Source: DAHUZL01 sp035533215 | GTDB lineage: Bacteria > Chloroflexota > Dormibacteria > Aeolococcales > Bog-877 | Assembly (NCBI GenBank): GCA_035533215.1 | Contig: DATLUG010000015.1 | Coordinates: 1 to 41,090 of the forward strand | Direction of reading: 5' to 3' | DNA: 41,090 nt | Part shown: positions 33,638-41,090 of the stretch, one piece after another | Layout of the letters: the number at the start of each line of letters is the position of its first letter | How positions within the stretch are numbered: the first letter of the stretch is position 1 | Program-made: the position numbers and the translations under genes | The notes under the pieces: generated by a model | The model's input: the letters and a program-made list of their open reading frames with translations, nothing else | Database searches by the model: none | What the model was told of the DNA's origin: nothing

Positions 33638-34561
33638 GTGTCGGCCCCAGTCGCGGTGGCGGTGGCGGGCCTGGTCAAGGACTACGGCTCGGTCCGGGCC
33701 GTTGACGGGCTCGACCTCACCGTGGCCCTGGGCGAGGTGGTGGCAGTCCTGGGACCGAACGGTGCCGGCAAGACCACGACCCTGGAGGTGATCGAGGGGC
33801 TGCGGCGGCCGGACGGCGGGACGGTGCGGGTCCTCGGGGAGTCGCCGGCGCGGGCGCGGCGACGGGTGGGGGTCCAGCTGCAGGAGGGGGCGCTGTACGC
33901 TGACCTCAGCTGCGCGGAGACCCTCGGGTACTTCGCCCGCTGCTACGGGGTGGAGGCGGAGCCGGGCCCGCTCCTGGAGCTGGTCGGCCTGGCGGGCCTC
34001 GACGAGCGCCGCACCGAGCGCCTCTCCGGCGGCCAGAAGCGGCGGCTCCAGATCGCGCTCGCGCTCTGCAACAACCCCGAGCTCGTCATCCTGGACGAGC
34101 CGACGACCGGCCTCGACCCGCTCAGCCGGCGGCAGACCTGGGAGCTCGTCCGCCGCCTCCACGCCGACGGGCGGACGATCCTGCTCACCACCCACTACAT
34201 CGAGGAGGCGGAGGCGCTGGCGGACCGGGTGGTGATCGTCGACCGCGGGACGGTGATCGACGAGGGCTCGCCGGCGGGGCTGGTGCAGGGGCTGGGGACG
34301 GTGGTCACGGTCAGCCTCACCGCGCCGGCGGCGGCCGGCCTGGATCGGCTGCCAGGCCTGGTCCAGGCCGGGCACGACGGGGACCGCTGGCGGCTGCGGA
34401 CCAAGGAGGCGGGGCCGCTCCTCGCCGCCCTCACCGACCGGCTGGGGCCGTCGGGGCTCCGGGACGTCCTGGTCCAGGGACCGACCCTGGAGGATGTCTT
34501 CCTCGCCCGCACCGGGCGGCGGATCGAGGGCGGCGACGACGTCCCCGACCGGGCCGCATGA
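33638..34561 (+). CDS. ABC transporter ATP-binding protein (DrrA-like exporter)
   Basis: The protein has 307 residues from GTG 33638; GACACT ends 6 nt upstream as a possible -10. Motifs: Walker A GPNGAGKTT (39-47), Q-loop VQLQEGAL, signature LSGGQKRRL, Walker B LVILDEPTTGLDP and the H-loop TTHYIEEAE. A C-terminal domain of about 90 residues follows, as in DrrA-type drug or polyketide exporters. It overlaps the permease gene by 4 nt (ATGA) and must work with it. Confidence 0.93.
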   Translation: MSAPVAVAVAGLVKDYGSVRAVDGLDLTVALGEVVAVLGPNGAGKTTTLEVIEGLRRPDGGTVRVLGESPARARRRVGVQLQEGALYADLSCAETLGYFARCYGVEAEPGPLLELVGLAGLDERRTERLSGGQKRRLQIALALCNNPELVILDEPTTGLDPLSRRQTWELVRRLHADGRTILLTTHYIEEAEALADRVVIVDRGTVIDEGSPAGLVQGLGTVVTVSLTAPAAAGLDRLPGLVQAGHDGDRWRLRTKEAGPLLAALTDRLGPSGLRDVLVQGPTLEDVFLARTGRRIEGGDDVPDRAA

Positions 34562-35730
34562 GCCTGGTGGCGCCGGGCGGCCACCCCGGCGGCACCCGGA
34601 TCGCCTCGCTCACCCGCCCGGCCCGCGGCGGCGCGCCGGCGCTCTTCCTGCGCCTGGCCCGGATGAACCTTGTGATCATCCGCCGCAACCGCCAGATCCT
34701 GGTCTTCAACATCCTCGTGCCGCTGCTGATGATCCTCATCTTCGGGGGGCTGTTCCAGAGCCACGCCGCCGAGGTGGCCGTCGCCGGGCCGCCGCGGGCG
34801 CTGGCGGTGCTGCGGTCGGCGCTCCCGCGCCGCAGCTTCCGGGTGGAGCGGCTCACCGCCGCCGCCGCCCGTCGCGCCGTCGCCGACGGGTCGGCCGCGG
34901 TCGCCCTCATCGTGCCGACCCACGGCGGCCGCCCGCTGCCGGTGACGGTGGTGGAGAACGCCGCCAACGTCACCGACAACGGCTCCCGCACCGCGGTGGC
35001 GGAGGCCGCCGTGGCCCGGCTCAACCAGGCCCTGCTGGGGACGGCCCCGGCCGCGGTGGCGGTGGTGGCCACGGTGGCGGCGGCGGGAGGGGCGCGGTCG
35101 ACGACGCTCGCCGGCAACGACTACATCCAGTTCCTCACCCCCGGAGTGCTCGCCTACGCGGTCTTCACCGCCGGGGTGCTCGGCGCCGCCCTGCGCACGG
35201 TGTCGGACCGGGAGCGCGGAACCCTGCGCCGGGTCCGGGCCACGCCGGTGCCGATCGGCATCTTCCTCGCCGCCCAGATCCTCGCCCAGCTGGTCCTGGT
35301 GGTGGTGCAGGTGGTGGTCCTGCTGGGGGTGGCCCGCGCCGTCTACGGGGTGGGGATCGGGCCCCAGCCCTGGAGCCTCGCCCTGCTCACCCTGATCGGC
35401 GCCCTCTGCTTCCTCGCCTTCGGCTTCCTCATCGCCGGGGTCGCCCGAGGGGAGCAGGCGGCCCTCACCATCGGCAACCTCTTCTCGCTCCCCCAGCTCT
35501 TCGTCGCCGGGATCTTCTTCCCGATCTCGCAGTCGCCGAGTTGGCTGCAGGCCCTGTCGGCGGTGATGCCGCTCCGGTACTTCAGCGACGGACTGCGCGG
35601 GCTGATGGCCGAGGGGCAGTCCCTGGGCGCGGTCGGCGTCGACGTCCTGGTCCTCGCCGGCCTCGGGATCGTCGCGCTGGTGGTGGCGGGGCGCACCTTC
35701 CGTTTCGACCCGGTGGGGGCGTCGCGGTGA
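34558..35730 (+). CDS. ABC-2 type transporter permease
   Basis: The protein has 390 residues. One helix near the N-terminus (ILVFNILVPLLMILIFGGLF), a large extracytoplasmic domain (about 65-195), then five helices in the C-terminal half, including YAVFTAGVLGAALRTVSDRE, LAQLVLVVVQVVVLLGVARA and LFSLPQLFVAGIFFPISQSP. This is the YhgE/DrrB-type ABC-2 layout, forming an export channel with the upstream ATPase. Cargo is unknown. Its stop overlaps the CoA-transferase GTG by 4 nt. Confidence 0.9.
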   Translation: MSLVAPGGHPGGTRIASLTRPARGGAPALFLRLARMNLVIIRRNRQILVFNILVPLLMILIFGGLFQSHAAEVAVAGPPRALAVLRSALPRRSFRVERLTAAAARRAVADGSAAVALIVPTHGGRPLPVTVVENAANVTDNGSRTAVAEAAVARLNQALLGTAPAAVAVVATVAAAGGARSTTLAGNDYIQFLTPGVLAYAVFTAGVLGAALRTVSDRERGTLRRVRATPVPIGIFLAAQILAQLVLVVVQVVVLLGVARAVYGVGIGPQPWSLALLTLIGALCFLAFGFLIAGVARGEQAALTIGNLFSLPQLFVAGIFFPISQSPSWLQALSAVMPLRYFSDGLRGLMAEGQSLGAVGVDVLVLAGLGIVALVVAGRTFRFDPVGASR

Positions 35731-36941
35731 GCGACGCCGACCCGCCGGATGCGGGCGGCGGCGAGGGGCCGCTGCGCGACCTGGTCGTCGTCGACCTGTC
35801 GCGGGTCCTGGCCGGACCGTATGCCACCATGCTGCTCGCCGACCTCGGTGCGCGCGTCATCAAGGTGGAGCGCCCCCGCCGGGGTGACGACACCCGCCAC
35901 TGGGGTCCTCCGTTCGTGGGACCGTCGTCGGAGCCCGAGAGCGCCTACTTCCTCGCGGTCAACCGCAACAAGGAGTCGATCGCGCTCGATTTCGGCGATG
36001 CCGGCGATCGCGCCCTGCTGCTCCGCCTGGTGGCGCGCGCGGACGTGCTGGTCGAGAACTTCCGCCCCGGCCAGCTGGCGCGCCACGGTCTCGACCTCGA
36101 CGCGATCCGGCAGGGCCATCCGAGCCTCGTCGTGCTCTCGATCTCGGGCTTCGGCCCCGACGGCCCCGACGCCGGGCGTCCCGGCTACGACCACATCCTC
36201 CAGGGCGAGGGCGGCCTGATGAGCGTGACCGGGCCGGGGCCGGGGCAGCCGACCCGGATCGGGGTCCCGGTGGTCGACATCCTGGCCGGGACCTTCGGCG
36301 CCATGGGGGTCCTGGCCGCGCTCCACGAGCGGGCGCGCACGGGGCAGGGCCAGCTCGTGCACAGCTCGCTGCTCGGAGCCGCGGTGGCGAGCCACGTCTA
36401 CCAGGGGACGCGCTGGCTCCTCGCCGGCGAGGTGCCGGTGCCGCTCGGCAACCGCCACCCCACCATCGTCCCCTACGGCGCCTTCCGGTGCGGCGACCGG
36501 CTGATCCAGATCGCGGTCGGGACGGAGGCGATGTGGCAGCGTCTGGCGGAGCGGCTCGGGCTGCCCGCCACCGACCCGCGGTTCCGGACCAACCGCGACC
36601 GGGTCGTCAACGTCGACGCGCTCACCGCCGCGATCGAGGCTCGTCTCGCCACCCGGCCACCGGAGGCCTGGCTCGCCGACCTTGAGGCCCTCGACATCCC
36701 CTGCGGCGAGATCCGCTCCATCGACGAGGTCTATGGGTCGGCCCAGGTGGCGGCGCAGGGGTTGGTGGTGGAGGTCGACCACCCCACCCTGGGCCGCATC
36801 CGCCTGCCCGGGCCGCCGCTGCGCTCCCCCCGGGGCCGAGCCCGGCACCAGCCGCCCCCTCTCCTCGACGAGCACGGGCCCCGGATCCGGGCCTGGCTGG
36901 GATCCGAGGGGGCCCGGTCGGGCGCGGAGGCGGCGACCTAA
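35727..36941 (+). CDS. CaiB/BaiF-family CoA-transferase (type III)
   Basis: The protein has 404 residues from GTG 35727, overlapping the permease stop. Family motifs are DLSRVLAGPYATMLLADLGA with RVIKVERP, FLAVNRNKESIALDF, VLVENFRPGQLARHGLD, and the catalytic Asp184 in GVPVVDILAGTFGAMGVLAA. Members move CoA between acyl groups through an aspartyl-CoA intermediate. The acyl substrate cannot be read from the sequence. Tight coupling to an ABC exporter is unusual and may reflect shared transcription only; the HMG-CoA-lyase-like gene nearby is another acyl-CoA enzyme but is separated by a minus-strand gene. Confidence 0.92.
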   Translation: MSDADPPDAGGGEGPLRDLVVVDLSRVLAGPYATMLLADLGARVIKVERPRRGDDTRHWGPPFVGPSSEPESAYFLAVNRNKESIALDFGDAGDRALLLRLVARADVLVENFRPGQLARHGLDLDAIRQGHPSLVVLSISGFGPDGPDAGRPGYDHILQGEGGLMSVTGPGPGQPTRIGVPVVDILAGTFGAMGVLAALHERARTGQGQLVHSSLLGAAVASHVYQGTRWLLAGEVPVPLGNRHPTIVPYGAFRCGDRLIQIAVGTEAMWQRLAERLGLPATDPRFRTNRDRVVNVDALTAAIEARLATRPPEAWLADLEALDIPCGEIRSIDEVYGSAQVAAQGLVVEVDHPTLGRIRLPGPPLRSPRGRARHQPPPLLDEHGPRIRAWLGSEGARSGAEAAT

Positions 36942-37252
36942 GGCGCCTGACCCGCGCGCGGGCTGCCACCGTCGCGCGGTCCGTGGCCGGGCGCGGTCCG
37001 CCGCGCCCGACGCCCGCGCTCAGCCGCGGCGGCGATCTCCCGCCGAGCCCCCCGGGCGAAAAGGCTCCGCCGGGACTCCCCGCGGTGCCCGAGGCACGGT
37101 CGATGCGTGCCAGGCGCATCGGTGCTCGTCGGCGCCCCGGTTCAGCTCCGGCCGGCCGCCGCAGCGGCCCGCTCGACCGCCGCCGCGGGTCGACGACGCA
37201 CGCGCCGACCGCCAACCGACCGCTTGACAAGCTATGTCTGACACAGTATTTT
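36942..37252 (+). promoter_or_regulatory. Intergenic region with the padR promoter (37224-37252)
   Basis: No gene is seen in 36942-37223. At 37224-37229 stands a perfect -35 TTGACA, then 17 bp, then -10 TATTTT (37247-37252): the best sigma-70-type promoter in the window. Between them is the dyad TGTC-T-GACA, placed where a PadR repressor could block polymerase. Start of transcription would be at or next to GTG 37260. Confidence 0.65.
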
Positions 37253-37259
37253 GCGAGAC

Positions 37260-37613
37260 GTGGTCGCGCCGCCCCGCCCCGGGTTGACCGAACTGCGGCG
37301 GGGGGTGGTGGAGTTCTGCGTGCTGGCCCTCCTCGACACCGCCGATCGCTACGGGCTGGAGCTGGTCCGCACGCTCGCCGCGATGGACGGGCTGGTGACC
37401 AGCGAGGGCACCGTGTACCCGCTGCTGAACCGGCTTCGTGAGGGCGGCCTGGTGGCCACCGACTGGCGCCAGACCGATGGGACCCGGCCGCGCAAGTACT
37501 ACGCGATCACCGCCGACGGGCGGAGCGCGCTGGCCCGCTTCCGCGCCGACTGGGTCCGGTTCCGCGAGGGGGTCGACCGGGTCCTCGCCGGCCCTGCGCG
37601 GCCCGGGGCGTGA
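37260..37613 (+). CDS. PadR-family transcriptional regulator
   Basis: The protein has 117 residues from GTG 37260. The PadR winged-helix domain is complete: GVVEFCVLALLDTADRYGLE, LVTSEGTVYPLLNRLREGGL and the wing RPRKYYAITADGRSALARFR. PadR proteins are usually repressors, released by small molecules, of transporters or of adjacent membrane-protein genes. GTG 37260 is chosen because the strong promoter would start transcription there; TTG 37251, still within the -10, is unlikely. The stop overlaps the next gene (GTGA), a common arrangement with a HAAS/DUF1700-like partner. Confidence 0.9.
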   Translation: MVAPPRPGLTELRRGVVEFCVLALLDTADRYGLELVRTLAAMDGLVTSEGTVYPLLNRLREGGLVATDWRQTDGTRPRKYYAITADGRSALARFRADWVRFREGVDRVLAGPARPGA

Positions 37614-38203
37614 CCCCCTCCCCCCGCGTCCACCCGCTGGCGGAGCGGTTCCGTCGCCAGCTGCGCACGGCCGCGCGGGAGCTGCCGGCGCGCCCCCGGC
37701 GGCCGCTCCTGGAGGCGATCGACGCCCACCTGGAGGAGGCCGCCGGGCCGGACGCGACCGAGCTGGAGGTGCGCACGGCCCTGGAGCGGCTCGGCAGCCC
37801 GGAGGCGATCGTGGCCGCGGCGCAGCCCGAGGGGACCAGGCTCCGCGGCGCGCCCGTCCTCGAGGTGGCGGCGCTGCTCCTGCTGTCGCTGGGATCGCTG
37901 GTGGTTCCCGTCCTCGGCTGGCTCGTGGGGGCCGTCCTCGTCCTGCTCTCCACCCGCTGGACCCGCGTCGACAAGCTCCTCGGGATCCTGGTCTGGCCGG
38001 GGGGCTTCGGCGCTCTCTGGTTGTTCGGCCTCGCCGCCCCGGGCGTCCATTCGGCGTTCAGCTGCTCCCAGCTGGCCGGCCAGCCGCTCCGCTGTGGTTC
38101 CAGCGGACCGCCGCTGGCGCTGGTCGTCCTCCTGAGCGTGGTCCTGCTGGGCGCACCCCTGCTGGTGCTGGTCCGCCTGGCTGGCCGCCTGCGGGGCGGG
38201 TGA
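37610..38203 (+). CDS. Membrane protein co-transcribed with padR (HAAS-like)
   Basis: The protein has 197 residues from GTG 37610. The cytoplasmic N-terminal part (about 1-80) resembles a HAAS/DUF1700 domain: LEAIDAHLEEAAGPDATELE then VRTALERLGSPEAIVAAA. Three or four hydrophobic helices follow: VAALLLLSLGSLVVPVLGWL, LGILVWPGGFGALWLFGLAA and ALVVLLSVVLLGAPLLVLVR, with an extracytoplasmic loop holding two Cys. Function unknown; such proteins pair with PadR regulators and may sense membrane or envelope state. Confidence 0.75.
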   Translation: MTPSPRVHPLAERFRRQLRTAARELPARPRRPLLEAIDAHLEEAAGPDATELEVRTALERLGSPEAIVAAAQPEGTRLRGAPVLEVAALLLLSLGSLVVPVLGWLVGAVLVLLSTRWTRVDKLLGILVWPGGFGALWLFGLAAPGVHSAFSCSQLAGQPLRCGSSGPPLALVVLLSVVLLGAPLLVLVRLAGRLRGG

Positions 38204-38383
38204 CCACCCAACCGTCACGTCCGGGACGACCGAGCAGGGTCGCGACGCGGCCGATCGCCTGGGCGGCGCCGAGCCCCCCGCGCGGCCCCGGATGGGGCCG
38301 CACCCCAGCCGCCGCCGACATCGACCTAGCCCGGCCCGGCCCACCCGGGTGCCACCGGTCGCTGCCCCGCGGACCCCCTCCGG

Positions 38384-40162
38384 CTACGCCAGCAAGGAGC
38401 AGGTGGCCAGCCCGGTGCAGTCGTTGGGGAGGTTGTCCGTGGCCCGGTTGCCGCTGCCGATGACGACCGTCCCGCCGTTGTTGAGCAGCCCGCCCCCCAC
38501 CGTGGCCGCCCGGTTGCCCGACAGGGTGGTGCCGGTGAGGCTGAGGCTGCCGAGGTTGTCGATCCCGCCGCCCCCGGACAGCGAGGTGTTGGCGGTCACG
38601 GTGACCCCGTCGAGGGTCGCCGCACCGTAGTTGAGCAGACCGCCGGCGCCGGTGTTGGCGCTGATCAGGGCGTCGGCCACCGTCAGCCGGGCGGGGTCGC
38701 CGGGGTGGCCCTGATTGTAGATGCCGCCGCCATGGTTGCCGGTGATCGCCCCACCCTGGACCCGCACCACCGCGCCGAAGTTGTCGAACAGCCCAGCATG
38801 CAGCGCCAGGTTGCCGGCGATGGTGCTCCCGGTCAGCGTGACCAGCGCGCCGACGGCGTTGTAGACGGCGCCGAACCCGGCCGGGTCGGCGCAGGGGATA
38901 AGGCACCCGTTGCCGTCGAGCGTGCTCGAGGTGATCGTCGCCCGTCCGCCCTCGTCGTCGATGCCGGCGCCATAGTGAGCCTCGTTGCCGGTGACGGCGG
39001 AGGCGGTGAGGCTCATGGTGCTGCCGGGAGCGTTGTAGATGGCCCCGCCGCCGTAGGGGCTGGCGGCATCGCCGGCGGCATTGCCGACGAAGCGGCTGCG
39101 GCTGATCGTCATCGCCCCCACGTTGATGATCCCGCCGCCGTTGTTGCCGGCGATGTTCCCTGCCACGGTGGTCCCCACCATGCTGAGGTCGCCCCGATTG
39201 AGGATGCCGCCGCCGATGTGGTCGACGCGATTGTCGGCCACCACCGAGTCGTCCAGGGTGAGGTGGCCCCGGGCGCTGCCGATGGCCTGGTTGAAGATGC
39301 CCCCGCCGCTGCTGTCCAGGAACTCGGTGCGGTTGCCGGAGACGGTGGCGTGGCTGAGCACCATGGTCGCACCGTGGTGGTTGTAGAGGCCGGCGCCGTC
39401 GCTGCTGCCGGGACCGCCGTTGCCGTCCACCCGGCTGCCGGACTCGATCCGGGTCAGCCCGCCGTGATTGTTCATGATCCCCGACCCCTGGAAGGCGCTG
39501 TTGTCGTCGACGGAGCTGGCGATGAGGGTCAGCCGGCCGGTGTTGTAGATGCCGCCGGCATTGATCGTGTGGTGCTTGGTGGTGGTGATCCGGCAGCTTC
39601 CGACGGACCCCGCCGCGGGCCGCCCGGGAGCGGGCGTCTCGGCGCACCCGTTGCCGGTGACCGCCACCCGGTCCAGGGTCAGGGTGCCCACGGTGTGGAT
39701 GCCGGCGCCGGTCCCGACCAGGCCGCCCGGATCGCCGCTCAGGCCGCCGGTGATGGTGAGGGCCGCGACCGTGACATGCGCACCGAGGCCGATGGAGAGG
39801 ATCGAGTTGGTGTTCTGGGGGCGCAGGACTGTCACCCCGACCCCGCGGCCGCGGAGCGTGATCGCGGCCGTCCGGCTGACGTCGAGGTTGGCACGAAAGG
39901 TGCCGGGGCGAAGGCAGACGATCTCGGTGGCGGCGGTCCCGTCAGCCGTCCGCAGCGCGCTCGCGAGCGCTGAACCCGAGCCCACCGTCACGGTGCAGGG
40001 GAGGGCGGCGGCGCGGGCCGCGCCCAGCGGGCTGATGGCGGCGGCGACCCCCCCGCCGAGGAGGAGCAGGGCGGCCGAGGCCCACCCGAGGAGCGCGCGG
40101 ACGACTGCCCCACCGGCTGGGGGGCGGCTGGGGTGGCGGCGCGACCTTGAGGGTGTTCTCAC
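38384..40162 (-). CDS. Secreted beta-helix repeat protein
   Basis: The protein has about 592 residues from GTG 40162; the start is uncertain because the frame is open further upstream. A signal peptide is visible: basic start, then VVRALLGWASAALLLLGGGV, ending near AARAAA. After an N-terminal strand-rich part (CTVTVGSGSALASALRTADG), the rest is a ladder of 20-30-residue coils with the pattern ...[VL]xGNxAxxxGGGIxNxG..., as in GNIAGNNGGGIINVGAMTIS and SLSGGGGIDNLGSLSLTGTT. This pattern matches polymorphic-outer-membrane-repeat / right-handed beta-helix proteins. Few catalytic candidates; adhesion or surface binding is a guess. It is convergent with the membrane-protein gene, 180 bp apart. Confidence 0.82.
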   Translation of the reverse strand: MRTPSRSRRHPSRPPAGGAVVRALLGWASAALLLLGGGVAAAISPLGAARAAALPCTVTVGSGSALASALRTADGTAATEIVCLRPGTFRANLDVSRTAAITLRGRGVGVTVLRPQNTNSILSIGLGAHVTVAALTITGGLSGDPGGLVGTGAGIHTVGTLTLDRVAVTGNGCAETPAPGRPAAGSVGSCRITTTKHHTINAGGIYNTGRLTLIASSVDDNSAFQGSGIMNNHGGLTRIESGSRVDGNGGPGSSDGAGLYNHHGATMVLSHATVSGNRTEFLDSSGGGIFNQAIGSARGHLTLDDSVVADNRVDHIGGGILNRGDLSMVGTTVAGNIAGNNGGGIINVGAMTISRSRFVGNAAGDAASPYGGGAIYNAPGSTMSLTASAVTGNEAHYGAGIDDEGGRATITSSTLDGNGCLIPCADPAGFGAVYNAVGALVTLTGSTIAGNLALHAGLFDNFGAVVRVQGGAITGNHGGGIYNQGHPGDPARLTVADALISANTGAGGLLNYGAATLDGVTVTANTSLSGGGGIDNLGSLSLTGTTLSGNRAATVGGGLLNNGGTVVIGSGNRATDNLPNDCTGLATCSLLA

Positions 40163-40313
40163 CTTCCACCATGTACCACGACCGTCCCGGCCGCCCGATC
40201 GCCGGACGGCCACGGAGCGGTGACAGGTGGGCGTCGGGGCCGCTGGAGGCGAGCCGACCACACGGGGCCGGCCGCCATCCTGTGGGTCACGACCCGAGAC
40301 CGCAAGGGGAGCG

Positions 40314-40895
40314 ATGGCGCCAGCCGACGACTTCGACCGGGCCGCCGCGGCGCTGGCGCCGCTGGTCGCGGCCCTCACCCCCGACGAGCTGGCGCGGCCG
40401 ACGCCGTGCGCCGCCTGGGACGTGCGTGCCCTCGTCAACCATGTGGTCTTCGGGCTGCGGCTGTTCGCCGCGAGCCTCCGGGGCGAGCCCCTGGTGTCGT
40501 CCGATGCGCTCGCCCGCCTCCGGCAGGTCGACCAGCTGGGCGACGACCCGTCGGCGGCCTACCTCGCCGCGGTGGCGGCCTTCCGGGACGCGCTCGGGCG
40601 GCCCGAGGTGGCGGGCCGGACGTTTGCGACGCCGATCGGCCCGATTCCGGCCGACGGGGTGGCGCAGATGCGGGTCAACGAGCTGCTCGTGCACGGGTGG
40701 GACCTGGCGCGTGCCCTCGGCCGGCCGGCGGCCCGTCCCGACGACCTCGCCGAGCAGTCGCTGGGCCGGTGGCGGGAGCGCATCGCGAGCATGCCGCGCG
40801 AGCCTGGCAGCCCGTTCGGGGTCGAGCAGCCGGTCCCGGGCGCGGCCCCGGCGATCGACCGGCTCGCCGCCTTCCTCGGCCGCTCGGTCGCCTGA
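40314..40895 (+). CDS. TIGR03086-family protein (mycothiol-dependent maleylpyruvate isomerase-like fold)
   Basis: The protein has 193 residues from ATG 40314, preceded by AAGGGGAG. The DinB/MDMPI-like N-terminal helical bundle is recognisable from DELARPTPCAAWDVRALVNH and NELLVHGWDLARALGRP; the His residues in VNHVV and LVHGWD fit the metal site. The family is widespread in Actinomycetota and related phyla; function is unknown, perhaps thiol-dependent chemistry. A longer frame starting at 40227 is less likely, lacking an upstream ribosome-binding site and similarity. Confidence 0.85.
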   Translation: MAPADDFDRAAAALAPLVAALTPDELARPTPCAAWDVRALVNHVVFGLRLFAASLRGEPLVSSDALARLRQVDQLGDDPSAAYLAAVAAFRDALGRPEVAGRTFATPIGPIPADGVAQMRVNELLVHGWDLARALGRPAARPDDLAEQSLGRWRERIASMPREPGSPFGVEQPVPGAAPAIDRLAAFLGRSVA

Positions 40896-40918
40896 CGCTC
40901 GGCCGGGAGGGGCGCGGT

Positions 40919-40940
40919 CCGGCCCCCTACGGAGGGCCGG
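40919..40940. terminator. Hairpin between convergent genes
   Basis: CCGGCCC (40919-40925) pairs with GGGCCGG (40934-40940), with a further CC/GG inside the 8-nt loop. It lies 24 nt after the TIGR03086 gene and spans the stop of the glucosidase-like gene, so it may end transcripts from both sides. Confidence 0.4.
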
Positions 40941-41090
40941 CGGCCCGCCCCCAGCCGGGATCGGCGATCAGGTCGGCGACCAGCCCCGTCCAGCCGGTCT
41001 GGTGCGACGCTCCCAGCCCCTTGCCGGTGTCGCCGTGGAAGTACTCGTGGAAGGGGAGGCCATCGTGCCAGGCGGGATCGCGCTGGAAGA
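40927..41090 (-). CDS. C-terminal end of a GH63-type glucosidase/glycogen-debranching-like hydrolase
   Basis: Only the last 54 residues are in the window. The minus strand reads FQRDPAWHDGLPFHEYFHGD, TGKGLGASHQTGWTGLVADL, IADPGWGRAAGPP and stops at 40927. The HEYFHGDTGxGLGASHQTGWT segment is characteristic of the C-terminal (alpha/alpha)6-barrel of MGH1/GH63-like glucosidases, which cleave alpha-glucosides or mannosylglycerate. The substrate cannot be told from this part. Confidence 0.75.
   Translation of the reverse strand, partial: FQRDPAWHDGLPFHEYFHGDTGKGLGASHQTGWTGLVADLIADPGWGRAAGPP

Noticed and set aside
40163..40438. A longer N-terminus for the secreted beta-helix protein
   Set aside because: The upstream part of the frame is antisense to the TIGR03086 gene, and the signal peptide would be more than 100 residues inside the protein.

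Overview
The window is very GC-rich (roughly 70% or more by eye) with GTG and TTG starts, many 4-nt start/stop overlaps and many candidate leaderless promoters (TANNNT ending 6-7 nt before the start codon). This suits a soil bacterium of the Actinomycetota / Chloroflexota / Dormibacterota type. The phylum is inferred; no rRNA or other marker is present.

Left end (1-8870): the N-terminal part of a GAF sensor histidine kinase (minus strand, running off the edge) is followed by a complete selenocysteine tRNA gene (selC, 1441-1535). The 3' part of this tRNA (69 bp, 1470-1538) is repeated exactly at 8802-8870. The 7.3 kb between the copies looks like an integrated island decayed by mutation. It holds a toxin-antitoxin remnant cut by an IS110 relic, a truncated hypothetical gene, a frameshifted and truncated peptide-binding protein, an intact serine hydrolase and an intact peptide-binding protein. 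No integrase is recognisable.

Middle (8871-26554): a gene-poor 1.35 kb stretch; thiE divergent from thiO-thiS-thiG (thiazole and thiamine-phosphate synthesis); a secreted sedolisin protease with three C-terminal repeats; an SDR protein lacking the usual Tyr and Lys; the overlapping selA-selB-selD operon; a beta-helix protein; a glucose/sorbosone-dehydrogenase-like lipoprotein; and an amidohydrolase.

Formate dehydrogenase (26742-31554): three overlapping genes encode a selenocysteine-containing, NAD-dependent formate dehydrogenase. The alpha subunit is split and its parts are out of order. The catalytic part, with an in-frame UGA and a SECIS-like hairpin, comes first; a NuoE-NuoF fusion follows; the N-terminal iron-sulfur part of the alpha subunit is a separate third gene. 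With selC, selA, selB and selD this forms a complete system for making and using selenocysteine within about 30 kb.

Right end (31555-41090): a hydroxymethylglutaryl-CoA-lyase-like enzyme, a YihY/BrkB membrane protein, an ABC exporter (ATPase and permease) overlapping a CaiB-type CoA-transferase gene, a PadR regulator with a membrane protein, a secreted beta-helix repeat protein, a TIGR03086-type protein, and the C-terminal end of a glucosidase-like hydrolase.
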